Source: Xestospongia muta (lineage: Eukaryota > Porifera > Demospongiae > Haplosclerida > Petrosiidae). Taken from it: a stretch of 64,000 bases of DNA. Every line of letters begins with the position of its first letter. Position 1 is the stretch's first letter. Of the stretch, positions 12,101 to 27,100 are shown piece by piece. Made by a program: the position numbers and the translations under genes. The stretch lies in contig OY848917.1 in the NCBI GenBank assembly GCA_963693285.1, positions 22,264,245 through 22,328,244 on the forward strand. The letters run 5' to 3'. The notes under the pieces were generated by a model. It worked only from the letters and a program-made list of their open reading frames with translations. It ran no database searches and was not told the DNA's origin.

Positions 12101-15100
12101 GGCTTTCATAAGCTCCAATTACAATATAATAAATAAAATTGCAAATGTGAATACATTAGATACCACACAATCTAAAACAATTATGGTACACCCTTACAAG
12201 TTTCCCATCATAGCTATTAAAGACTATTAATGTTAATAAAAACAATAGGGTAACAAAATAACAACACTCAATTCAAATGACTTAGAATTAATACTACATT
12301 ATATCACACTTACCAACTATTATATTTTAAAAAACATATTCAGATGACAAGTCATCACACCAACATAAATGTGAAAAATAAAACAATAGAGTAAACAAAA
12401 TCACAACAACACATTCAATATATGTAAATTCATACTACATTGCATCAAAATTATATCCTATTATATTGTAAAGGACACATTCAAATAAGTACTTACAAAA
12501 ACATAGATGTGGAAATGAAAACGATACAGTAAACAAAATGATAATAACTCATTCTAGAATATAGCTACAATATGCTTAAATTAAAGGTAAAGAAACAACT
12601 TAGCAAGAACATTTGAGCATTATTAGTGATACCCAATGTCGTATCACACACAATTAGGGTTAATAAAATTCATTGCTAATATAGTTATCAGCTGTTAAAG
12701 GATGCATTTTAATGTCATTTGTGGCTTTCATAAGCTCCAATTACAATATAATAAATAAAATTGCAAATGTGAATACATATAGATACCACACAATCTAAAA
12801 CAATTATGGTACACCCTTACAAGTTTCCCATCATAGCTATTAAAGACTATTAATGTTAATAAAAACAATAGGGTAACAAAATAACAACACTCAATTCAAA
12901 TGACTTAGAATTAATACTACATTATATCACACTTACCAGCTATTATATTTTAAAAAACATATTCAGATGACAAGTCATCACACCAACATAAATGTGAAAA
13001 ATAAAACAATAGAGTAAACAAAATCACAACAACACATTCAATATATGTAAATTCATACTACATTGCATCAAAATTATATCCTATTATATTGTAAAGGACA
13101 CAATCAAATAAGCACTTGCAAAAACATAAATGTGGAAATGAAAACAATACAGCAAATAAAATAACAACAACTCGTTCAATAAGCTCAAAATTCATACTAG
13201 ATTATAGCTATAATATTCTTAAAAGACAGGTAGAGAAACAACTTAGCAAGAAGATTTAAGCACTATTAGTGATACCCAATGTCGTATCACACACAGTTAG
13301 GGTTAATAAAATTCATTGCTAATATAACTATCAGCTGTTAAAAGATGCACTTTAATGTCATTTGTTGCTTTCGTAAGCTCCAATTACAATATAATGAATA
13401 AAATTGCAAATGTGAATACATATAGATACCACACAATCTAAAACAATTATGATACACCCTTACAAGCTTCCCATCATAGCTATTAAAAACTATTAATCTT
13501 AATAAAAACAATAGGGTAACTAAATAACAACTTTCAATTCAAACGACTTAGAATTAATACTACATTATATCACACTTACCGACTATTATATTTTAACACA
13601 CATATTCAGATGACAAGTAATCACACCAACATAAATGTGTAAAACAAAACAATAGAGTAAACAAAATCACAACAACACATTCAATATATTTAAAATTCAT
13701 ACTAGATTTATCAAAATTATATCCTATTATATTGTAAATTACACATTCAAATAAGTACTTACAAAAACATAAATGTGAAAATAAAAACAATACAGCAAAT
13801 AAAATAACAACAACTCATTCAATAACCTCAAACTTCATACTAGAATATAACTATAACATTCTTAAAATATAGGTAGAGAAATAACTTAGCAAGAAGATTC
13901 GAGTATTATTAGTGATACCCAATGTCATATCACACACAGTTAGGGTTAATAAAATTCATTGCTGATATAGTTATCAGCTGTTAAAGGATGCATTTTAATG
14001 TCATTTGTGGCTTTCATAAGCTCCAATTACAATATAATGAATGAAATTGCAAATGTGAATACATATAGATACCACACAATACAAAACAATTATAGTACAC
14101 CCTTACAAGCTTCCTATAATAGCTATTAAAAACTATTAATGTTAATAAAAACATTAGGGTAACTAATAATAACTTTCAATTCAAATGACTTAGAATTAAT
14201 ACTACATTATATCACACTTACCAACTATTATATTTTAAACAACATATTCAGATGACAAGTCATTACACCAACATAAATGTGAAAAATAAAACAATAGAGT
14301 AAACAAAATCATAACAACACATTCAATATATTTAAAATTTATACTAAATTGTATCAAAATTATATCCTATTACATTGTAAAGGACACATTAAAATAAGTA
14401 CTTACAAAAACATAAATGTGGAAATAAAAACAATACAGTAAACAAAATAATAATAACTCATACTATAATATAGCTACAATATGCTTAAAATATAGGTAGA
14501 GAAACAACTTAGCAAGAAGATTCAAGTATTATTAGTGATACTCAATGTCATATCGCACGCAGTTAGGGTTAATAAAATTCATTGCTGATATAGTTATCAG
14601 CTGTTAAAAGATGCACTTTAATGTTTTTTGTGGCTTTTATAAGCTCCAATTACAATATAATGAATAAAATTGCAAATGTGAATACATATAGATACTACAC
14701 AATACAAAACAATTATAGTACACCTTACAAGCTTTTCATCATAGCTATTAAAAACTATTAATCTTAATAAAAACAATAGGGTAACAAAATAACAACATTC
14801 AATTCAAAAGACTTAGAATTAATACTACATTGTATCACACTTACCTCCTATTATATTTTAACGCACATATTTAGATGACAAGTCATCACACCAACATAAA
14901 TGTGTAAAACAAAACAATAGAGTAAACAAAATCACAACAACACATTCAATATATTTAAAATTTATACTACATTATATCAAAATTATATCTTATTATATTT
15001 TAAAGGACACATTCAAATAAGTACTTACAAAAACATAAATGTGGAAATAAAAACAATACAGCAAATAAAATAACAACAACTCATTCAATAACCTCAAAAT

Positions 15101-18100
15101 TTATTCTAGAATATAACTATAATATTCTTAAAATATAGGTAGAGAAACAACTTAGCAATAAGATTCAAGTATTATTAGTGATACCCAATGTCGTATCGCA
15201 GACAGGGTTAATAAAATTCATTGCTGATATAGTTATCAGCTGTTAAAGGATGCACTTTAATGTCATTTGTGGCTTTCATAAGCTCCAATTACAATATAAT
15301 GAATAAAATTGCAAATGTGAATACATATAGATACCACACAATACAAAACAATTATAGTACACCTTACAAGCTTTTCATCATAGCTATTAAAAACTATTAA
15401 TGTTAATAAAAACAATAGGGTAATTAAATAACAACACATGCACTTTAATGTCATTTGTGGCTTTCATAAGCTGCAATTACAATATAATAAAAAAAATTGC
15501 AAATGTGAATACATATAGATACCACCAATACAAAACAATTATGGTACACCCTTATAAGCTTCCCATCATAGCTATTAAAGACTATTAATCTTAATAAAAA
15601 CAATAGGGTAATTAAAAAACAACTTTCAATTCAAATGACTTAGAATTAATACTACATTATATCAAACTTACCCGCTATTACATTTTAAACAACACATTCA
15701 GATGACAAGTCATTACACCAACATAAATGTGAAAAACAAAATAATAGAGTAAACAAAATCACAACAACACATTCAATATATTTAAAATTCATACTACATT
15801 GCATCAAAATTATATCCTATTATATTGTAAAGTACACATTCAAATAAGCACTTACAAAAACATAAATGTGGAAATAAAAACAATACAGCAAATGAAATGG
15901 CAACAACTCGTTCAATAACCTCAAAATTCATACTAGAATATAGCTATAATATTCTTAAAATATAGATAGAGAAACAACTTAGCAAGAAGATTCGAGCATT
16001 ATTAGTGATACCCAATGTCATCAAACACGCAGTTAGGGTTAATAAAATTCATTGCTAATATAGCTATCGGCTATTAAATGATGGACTTTAATGTCATTAG
16101 TGGCTTTCATAAGCTCCAATTACAATATAATGAATAAAATTGCAAATGTGAATATACATAGATACCACACAATACAAAATCATTATTGTACACCCTTACA
16201 AGCTTCCCATCATAGCTATTAAAATCTATTAATCTTAATAAAAACAATAGGGTAACTAAATAACAACTTTCAATTCAAATGACTTAGAATTAATACTACA
16301 TTATATCACACTTACCGACTATTATATTTTAAACAACACATTCAGATGACAAGTCATCACACCAACATAAACGTGAAAAACAAAACAATAGAGTAAAGAA
16401 AATCACAACTACACATTTAATATACTTAGAATTCATACAACATTGTATCAAAATTACATCTTATTGTACTGTAAAGGACACGTTTAGATGATAACTAATA
16501 ATAGCTACATACATGTGGAAACAAAAAGCAATAACGTAAACAAGATGACAATGACACATTCAATATGCTCATAATTTATACTAGGCTATAGCTATAAAAT
16601 TTTCACAATATACTTAAAAAGGAAAACCTAGCAAGAAGCTTCAACTCTTATTACTAATAGATATCTAATGTCATAGCAATCACAGTTAGGATTACGAAAT
16701 CCATTGCTGATACAGAAATTGGCAGTTACAAGATGCATTCACTTTAATCTCATTTCTTGCTCTCATAGGTTACATATAACATTATAATAAATAAAATTGC
16801 AAAATGGATACACGTAGATACCACATAATCTAAAACAATTATAGTACAGCCTGCCAAGCCTCACATGCAAGGTTTAAAAACAACTAACGAAAACAACTAA
16901 CGCAAATAAAATAACAACATTCAATTCGAAAGACACATAGGTTGGATGAGTATACTCAGGATATACTATACAACAGACTATTGCTATAACTTATAATAAT
17001 TAATAATGAAATTAGATATGGATGTCTAATCAAGCCAGATATAGCTAATTCAACTACCAATGTACACTAAGTATTCGGTGTCTTCATTTACAGAATACAA
17101 GTAACTTTGATTTCCTTAAGCTTAACAAACAGGAACAATGGTTACTATAGAATACCTTAAGTCTACTAAAATATAAAATAGACCTCGTGGTAGAATAGAA
17201 TACTGATTTACTGACCTCTCTTTATATTTATCATATCTCTTACATCCTCATTAATATAATCTTAACTAATTAAGGTATAAAAATAGCTTACTATTTCAAG
17301 CTCTGTAAAAATTACTACTTTCATTCTTAAACCACCTGAAATAAAACTTCTAAAACCATATACTTTATGTAAAAACATAAATGTCTGTATAAAATAATCT
17401 TTAAAGTCTCCTAGTTTTGTAATTATTTTGGCACAAAAAGAACAATAACAAGAAAGAAGAAAAACATTGTGCTGCTCTTATACTGGTGCTACCACCTGCT
17501 TTATATACTTCTTAGAGTTAGGTAAAGTAGTCTTATATCGTTACCATATCTATGCTATATCTTCTCTAATAGTTACTATCCATTCACATAACTTAAACAA
17601 TACAGTTCATTCTCATCATCTCAATTACCTTAGTAAGAACATTGACATCGACATTATGGTTGAGAAATAGTTCAACGATGTCTTTGTGTCCTTTAGAACT
17701 TGCATAATGAAGAGCTGCCCATCCTCTCTATTAGAAAAACACACAAACAATAAACTGTAAAGTGTAATTACTAACACTCTATATTTCACTCTGTATTTAT
17801 AAAAATTCAAAGCTAAACAAATGATGCTTCAATTCATCTCCATTACTGCTATTTTGGTGTGTGCATCTCAACTGATTATTGGAAAATTATGAAAAAGTGA
17901 TCTCTATACATCTGATGGTGTCCAATAACAATAGGTAGGAAAACTAGTTAACAAACATGTTATAAAAACAAATGACATTTTTTCAAATATTGTAATAAAG
18001 TCTTTGCATCCTCTTCTATTTCTAATGTTCATCATATCTGGCATATTCTTATAGACAATTTTCAACCTTTATTATGATAGTAAATAACTAATATTTCTCT

Positions 18101-21100
18101 TTAAGAAAAAAGGATTTACAATTTATCTTTAGTTATACTGACTGTCTCATATAACATATGCACATCAACACATACTTGGTCAACAAGATCTAGTTCGGCT
18201 CCTTTCTGTGCTAAAATAAAAACAACATCTTTGTGTCCATTCTTTGCTGCTAACATGACTGCACTCATTCCACTCTAAATATATTATTAATTACCATATT
18301 AACATGAATCATAACATCAATATATTACCTTTACCAACACTTAGATGTATCAGTACACTAGTAACATTATAAACTTAGACAAAATTATGTATAGTCAAGC
18401 AAAATATGAGTCAAATAACTTTCAATAATTGGACATTATAAATACAAATTTGAAACTTTACAAAAAACTTCAAGCATTATTATATAATTCATACTACATT
18501 ATATCAAATTTACATATTATTGTATTATGAAGGACACATTCAAATGATAAGCAATAAATGTGGAAACAAAAAGCAGTAACATAAACAAAATAACAATAAC
18601 CCATTCAATAAGCTCAAAATTCATACTAGAATATAGCTACAATATGCTTAAAATGTAAGTAGTAAAACAACTTAGCAAAAAGATTTAAGCATTATTAGTG
18701 ATATCCAATGTCGTATCACACACAGTTAGGGTTAATAAAATTCATTGCTGATATAGCTATCAGCTGTTAAAAGATGCACTTTAATGTCATTTGTGGCTTT
18801 CATAAGCTCCAATTACAATATAATGAATAAAATTGCAAATGTGAATACATATAGATACCACACAATACAAAACAATTATAGTACACCCTTACAAGCTTCC
18901 CATGAAAGTTATTAAAAACTATTAATGTTAATAAAAACAATAGGGTAACAAAATAACAACATTCAATTCAAAAGACTTAGAATTAATACTACATTATATC
19001 ACACTTACCCGCTATTATATTTTAAACAACATATTCAGATGACAAGTCATCACACCAACATAAATGTGAAAAACAAAACAATAGAGTAAACAAAATCACA
19101 ACAACACATTCAATATATTTAAAATTCATACTAGATTTAACAAAATTATATCCTATTATATTGTAAAATACATATTCAAATAAGTACTTACAAAAAAATA
19201 AATGTGGAAATGAAAACAATACAGCAAATAAAATGACAACAACTCATTTAATAATCTCAAAATTCATACTAGAATATTACTATAATATTCTTAAAATATA
19301 GGTAGAGAAACAACTTAGCAAGAAGATTCGAGTATTATTAGCGATACCCAATGTCATATCGCAGACAGTTAAGGTTAATAAAATTCATTGCTGATATAGT
19401 TATCAGCTGTTAAAGGATGCACTTTAATGTCATTTGTGGCTTTCATAAGCTCCAATTACAATATAATGAATAAAATTGCAAATGTGAATACATATAGATA
19501 CCACACAATACAAAACAATTATAGTACACCCTTACAAGCTTCCCATGAAAGTTATTAAAAACTATTAATGTTAATAAAAACAATAGGGTAACAAAATAAC
19601 AACATTCAATTCAAAAGACTTAGAATTAATACTACATTATATCACACTTACCCGCTATTATATTTTAAACAACATATTCAGATGACAAGTCATCACACCA
19701 ACATAAATGTGTAAAACAAAACAATAGAGTAAACAAAATCACAACAACACATTCAATATATTTAAAATTCATACTAGATTTATCAAAAGTTATATCCTAT
19801 TATATTGTAAATTACGCATTCAAATAAGTACTTACAAAAACATAAATGTGGAAAAAAAATACAGCAAATAAAATGACAACAACTCATTCAATAATCTCAA
19901 AATTTATACTAGAATATAACTATAAAATTCTTAAAATATAGGTAGAGAAACAACTTAGCAAGAAGATTCGAGTATTATTAGCGATACCCAATGTCATATC
20001 ACAGACAGTTAAGGTTAATAAAATTCATTGCTGATATAGTTATCAGCTGTTAAATGATGCACTTTAATGTCATTTGTGGCTTTCATAAGCTCCAATTACA
20101 ATATAATGAATAAAATTGCAAATGTGAATACATATAGATACCACACAATACAAAACAATTATAGTACACCCGTACAAGCTTCCCATCATAGCTATTGAAA
20201 ACTATTAATGCTAATAAAAACAATATTGTAACAAAATAACAACATTCAATTCAAATGACTTAGAATTAATACTACATTATATCACACTTACCCGCTATTA
20301 TATTTTAAACAACATATTCAGATGACAAGTCATCACACCAACATAAATGTGTAAAACAAAACAATAGAGTAAACAAAATCACAACAACACATTCAATATA
20401 TTTAAAATTCATACTAGATTTATCAAAAGTTATATCCTATTATATTGTAAATTACACATTCAAATAAGTACTTACAAAAACATAAATGTGGAAAAAAATA
20501 CAGCAAATAAAATGACAACAACTCATTTAATAATCACAAAATTCATACTAGAATATTACTATAATATTCTTAAAATATAGGTAGAGAAACAACTTAGCAA
20601 GAAGATTTGAGTATTATTAGCGATACCCAATGTCATATCGCAGACAGTTAAGGTTAATAAAATTCATTGCTGATATAGCTATCAGCTGTTAAAAGATGCA
20701 CTTTAATGTCATTTGTGGCTTTCATAAGCTCCAATTACAATATAATGAATAAAATTGCAAATGTGAATACATATAGATAACACACAATACAAAACAATTA
20801 TAGTACACCCTTACAAGCTTCCCATGAAAGTTATTAAAAACTATTAATGTTAATAAAAACAATATTGTAACAAAATAACAACATTCAATTCAAAAGACTT
20901 AGAATTAATACTACATTATATCACACTTACCCGCTATTATATTTTAAACAACATATTCAGATGACAAGTCATCACACCAACATAAATGTGTAAAACAAAA
21001 CAATAGAGTAAACAAAATCACAACAACACATTCAATATATTTAAAATTCATACTAGATTTATCAAAAGTTATATCCTATTATATTGTAAATTACACATTC

Positions 21101-24100
21101 AAATAAGTACTTACAAAAACATAAATGTGGAAAAAAAATACAGCAAATAAAATGACAACAACTCATTCAATAATCTCAAAATTTATACTAGAATATAACT
21201 ATAAAATTCTTAAAATATAGGTAGAGAAACAACTTAGCAAGAAGATTCGAGTATTATTAGCGATACCCAATGTCATATCGCAGACAGTTAAGGTTAATAA
21301 AATTCATTGCTGATATAGTTATCAGCTGTTAAATGATGCACTTTAATGTCATTTGTGGCTTTCATAAGCTCCAATTACAATATAATGAATAAAATTGCAA
21401 ATGTGAATACATATAGATACCACACAATACAAAACAATTATAGTACACCCTTACAAGCTTCCCATCATAGCTATTAAAAACTATTAATGCTAATAAAAAC
21501 AATATTGTAACAAAATAACAACATTCAATTCAAATGACTTAGAATTAATACTACATTATATCACACTTACCTCCTATTATATTTTAAACAACACATTCAG
21601 ATGACAAGTAATCACACCAACATAAATGTGTAAAACAAAACAATAGAGTAAACAAAATCACAACAACACATTCAATATATTTAAAATTCATACTAGATTT
21701 ATCAAAAGTTATATCCTATTATATTGTAAATTACACATTCAAATAAGTACTTACAAAAACATAAATGTAGAAAAAAATACAGCAAATAAAATGACAACAA
21801 CTCCTTTAATAATCACAAAATTCATACTAGAATATTACTATAATATTCTTAAAATATAGGTAGAGAAACAACTTAGCAAGAAGATTCGAGTATTATTAGC
21901 GATACCCAATGTCACATCGCAGACAGTTAAGGTTAATAAAATTCATTGCTGATATAGCTATCAGCTGTTAAAAGATGCATTTTAATGTCATTTGTGGCTT
22001 TCATAAGCTCCAATTACAATATAATGAATAAAATTGCAAATGTAAATACATATAGATAACACACAATACATAACAATTATAGTACACCCTTACAAGCTTC
22101 CCATGAAAGTTATTAAAAACTATTAATGTTAATAAAAAGAATAGGGTAACAAAATAACAACATTCAATTCAAAAGACTTAGAATTAATACTACATTATAT
22201 CACACTTACCAGCTATTATATTTTAAAAAACATATTCAGATGACAAGTCATCACACCAACATAAATGTGAAAAACAAAACAATAGAGTAAACAAAATCAC
22301 AGCAACACATTCAATATATTTAAAATTCATACTAGATTTATCAAAATTATATCCTATTATATTGTAAAATACATATTCAAATAAGTACTTACAAAAAAAT
22401 AAATGTGGAAATGAAAACAATACAGCAAATAAAATGACAACAACTCATTTAATAATCTCAAAATTCATACTAGAATATAACTATAACATTCTTAAAATAT
22501 AGGTAGAGAAACAACTTAGCAAGAAGATTCGAGTATTATTAGCGATACCCAATGTCATATCGCAGACAGTTAAGGTTAATAAAATTCATTGCTGATATAG
22601 TTATCAGCTGTTAAAGGATGCACTTTAATGTCATTTGTGGCTTTCATAAGCTCCAATTACAATATAATGAATAAAATTGCAAATGTGAATACATATAGAT
22701 ACCACACAATACAAAACAATTATAGTACACCCTTACAAGCTTCCCATGAAAGTTATTAAAAACTATTAATGTTAATAAAAACAATAGGGTAACAAAATAA
22801 CAACATTCAATTCAAAAGACTTAGAATTAATACTACATTATATCACACTTACCCGCTATTATATTTTAAACAACATATTCAGATGACAAGTCATCACACC
22901 AACATAAATGTGTAAAACAAAACAATAGAGTAAACAAAATCACAACAACACATTCAATATATTTAAAATTCATACTAGATTTATCAAAAGTTATATCCTA
23001 TTATATTGTAAATTACACATTCAAATAAGTACTTACAAAAACATAAATGTGGAAAAAAAATACAGCAAATAAAATGACAACAACTTATTCAATAATCTCA
23101 AAATTTATACTAGAATATAACTATAAAATTCTTAAAATATAGGTAGAGAAACAACTTAGCAAGAAGATTCGAGTATTATTAGCGATACCCAATGTCATAT
23201 CGCAGACAGTTAAGGTTAATAAAATTCATTGCTGATATAGTTATCAGCTGTTAAATGATGCACTTTAATGTCATTTGTGGCTTTCATAAGCTCCAATTAC
23301 AATATAATGAATAAAATTGCAAATGTGAATACATATAGATACCACACAATACAAAACAATTATAGTACACCCTTACAAGCTTCCCATCATAGCTATTAAA
23401 AACTATTAATGCTAATAAAAACAATAGTGTAACAAAATAACAACATTCAATTCAAATGACTTAGAATTAATACTACATTATATCACACTTACCCGCTAAT
23501 ATATTTTAACGCACATATTCAGATGACAAGTCATCACACCAACATAAATGTGTAAAACAAAACAATAGAGTAAACAAAATCACAACAACACATTCAACAT
23601 ATTTAAAATTCATACTACATTGCATCAAAATTATATCCTATTATATTGTAAATTACACATTCAAATAAGTACTTACAAAAACATAAATGTGGAAATAAAA
23701 ACAATACAGCAAATAAAATGACAACAACTCATTTAATAATCTCAAAATTCATACTAGAATATTACTATAATATTCTTAAAATATAGGTAGAGAAACAACT
23801 TAGCAAAAAGATTCGAGTATTATTAGCGATACCCAATGTCATATCGCAGACAGTTAAGGTTAATAAAATTCATTGCTGATATAGTTATCAGCTGTTAAAA
23901 GATGCATTTTAATGTCATTTGTGGCTTTCATAAGCTCCAATTACAATATAATGAATAAAATTGCAAATGTGAATACATATAGATAACACACAATACAAAA
24001 CAATTATAGTACACCCTTACAAGCTTCCCATGAAAGTTATTAAAAACTATTAATGTTAATAAAAACAATAGGGTAACAAAATAACAACATTCAATTCAAA

Positions 24101-27100
24101 AGACTTAGAATTAATACTATATTATATCACACTTACCAGCTATTATATTTTAAAAAACATATTCAGATGACAAGTCATCACACCAACATAAATGTGAAAA
24201 ACAAAACAATAGAGTAAACAAAATCACAACAACACATTCAATATGTTTAAAATTCATACTAGATTTATCAAAATTATATCCTATTATATTGTAAAGTACA
24301 CATTCAATAAGTACTTACAAAAACATAAATGTGGAAATAAAAACAATACAGCAAATAAAATGACAACAACTCATTCAATAACCTCAAAATTCATACTAGA
24401 ATATAACTATAATATTCTTAAAATATAGGTAGAGAAACAACTTAGCAAAAAGATTCGAGTATTATTAGTGATATCCAATGTCGTATCACACACAGTTAGG
24501 GTTAATAAAATTCAATGCTGATATAGTTATCAGCAGTTAAATGATGCATTTTAATGTCATTTGTGGCTTTCATAAGCTCCAATTACAATATAATGAATAA
24601 AATTGCAAATGTGAATACATATAGATACCACACAATACAAAACAATTATAGTACACCCTTATAAGCTTCCCATGAAAGTTATTAAAAACTATTAATGTTA
24701 ATAACAACAATAGGGTAACAAAATAACAACATTCAATTCAAAAGACTTAGAATTAATACTACATTATATCACACTTACCAGCTATTATATTTTAAAAAAC
24801 ATATTCAGATGACAAGTCATCACACCAACATAAATGTGAAAAACAAAACAATAGAGTAAACAAAATCACAACAACACATTCAATATATTTAAAATTCATA
24901 CTAGATTTATCAAAATTATATCCTATTATATTGTAAAGTACACATTCAAATAAGTACTTACAAAAACATAAATGTGGAAAAAAAATACAGCAAATAAAAT
25001 GACAACAACTTGTTCAATAACCTCAAACTTCATACTAGAATATAACTATAATATTCTTAAAATATAGGTAGTAAAACAACTTAGCAAAAAGATTTGAGCA
25101 TTATTAGTGATATCCAATGTCGTATCACACACAGTTAGGGTTAATAAAATTCATTGCTGATATAGTTATCAGCAGTTAAATGATGCATTTTAATGTCATT
25201 TGTGGCTTTCATAAGCTCCAATTACAATATAATGAATAAAATTGCAAATATGAATACATATAGATACCACACAATACAAAACAATTATGGTACACCCTTA
25301 CAAGCTTCCCATCATAGCTATTAAAAACTATTAATGCTAATAAAAACAATAGGGTAGCAAAATAACAACATTCAATTCAAAAGATTTAGAATTAATACTA
25401 CATTATATCACACTTACCTCCTATTATATTTTAACGCACATATTCAGATGACAAGTCATCACACCAACATAAATGTGTAAAACAAAACAATAGAGTAAAC
25501 AAAATCACAACAACACATTCAATATATTTAAAATTCATACTAGATTTATCAAAATTATATCCTATTATATTGTAAATTACACATTCAAATAAGTACTTAC
25601 AAAAACATAAATGTGGAAATAAAAACAATACAGCAAATAAAATGACAACAACTCATTCAATAACCTCAAAATTCATACTAGAATATAACTATAATATTCT
25701 TAAAATATAGATAGAGAAACAATTTAGCAAAAAGATTCGAGTATTATTAGTGATACTCAATGTCATATCGCACGCAGTTAGGGTTAATAAAATTCAATGC
25801 TGATATAGCTATCAGCTGTTAAAAGATGCATTTTAATGTCATTTGTGGCTTTCATAAGCTCCAATTACAATATAATGAATAAAATTGCAAATGTGAATAC
25901 ATATAGATACCACACAATACAAAACAATTATAGTACATCCTTATAAGCTTCCCATGAAAGTTATTAAAAACTATTAATGTTAATAAAAACAATAGGGTAA
26001 CAAAATAACAACATTCAATTCAAAAGACTTAGAATTAATACTACATTATATCACACTTACCCGCTATTATATTTTAACGCACATATTCAGATGACAAGTC
26101 ATCACACCAACATAAATGTGAAAAACAAAACAATAGAGTAAACAAAATCACAACAACACATTCAATATATTTAAAATTCATACTAGATTTATCAAAATTA
26201 TATCCTATTATATTGTAAAGTACACATTCAAATAAGTACTTACAAAAACATAAATGTGGAAAAAAAATTAGGAAATAAAATGACAACAACTTGTTCAATA
26301 ACCTCAAACCTCATACTAGAATATAACTATAATATTCTTAAAATATAGGTAGTAAAACAACTTAGCAAAAAGATTTGAGCATTAATAGTGATATCCAATG
26401 TCGTATCACACACTGTTAGGGTTAATAAAATTCATTGCTGATATAGTTATCAGCAGTTAAATGATGCATTTTAATGTCGTTTGTGGCTTTCATAAGCTCC
26501 AATTACAATATAATGAATAAAATTGCAAATGTGAATACATATAGATACCACACAATACAAAACAATTATAGTACACCCTTACAAGCTTCCCATGAAAGTT
26601 ATTAAAAACTATTAATGTTAATAAAAACAATAGGGTAACTAAATAACAACATTCAATTCAAAAGATTTAGAATTAATACTACATTATATCACACTTACCA
26701 GCTATTATATTTTAACGCACATATTCAGATGACAAGTCATCACACCAACATAAATGTGAAAAACAAAACAATAGAGTAAACAAAATCACAACAACACATT
26801 CAATATATTTAAAATTCATACTAGATTTATCAAAATTATATCCTATTATATTGTAAAGTACACATTCAAATAAGTACTTACAAAAACATAAATGTGGAAA
26901 TAAAAACAATACAGCAAATAAAATGACAACAACTCGTTCAATAACCTCAAAATTCATACTAGAATATAACTATAATATTCTTAAAATATAGATAGAGAAA
27001 CAACTTAGCAAAAAGATTCGAGTATTATTAGTGATACTCAATATCATATCGCACGCAGTTAGGGTTAATAAAATTCATTGCTGATATAGTTATAAGCAGT

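Noticed and set aside
10300..16935. tRNA-derived SINE in the satellite (GATTCGAGTATT as a B box)
   Set aside because: The match to a B box is weak, no A box lies at the right distance and there is no poly(A) end.
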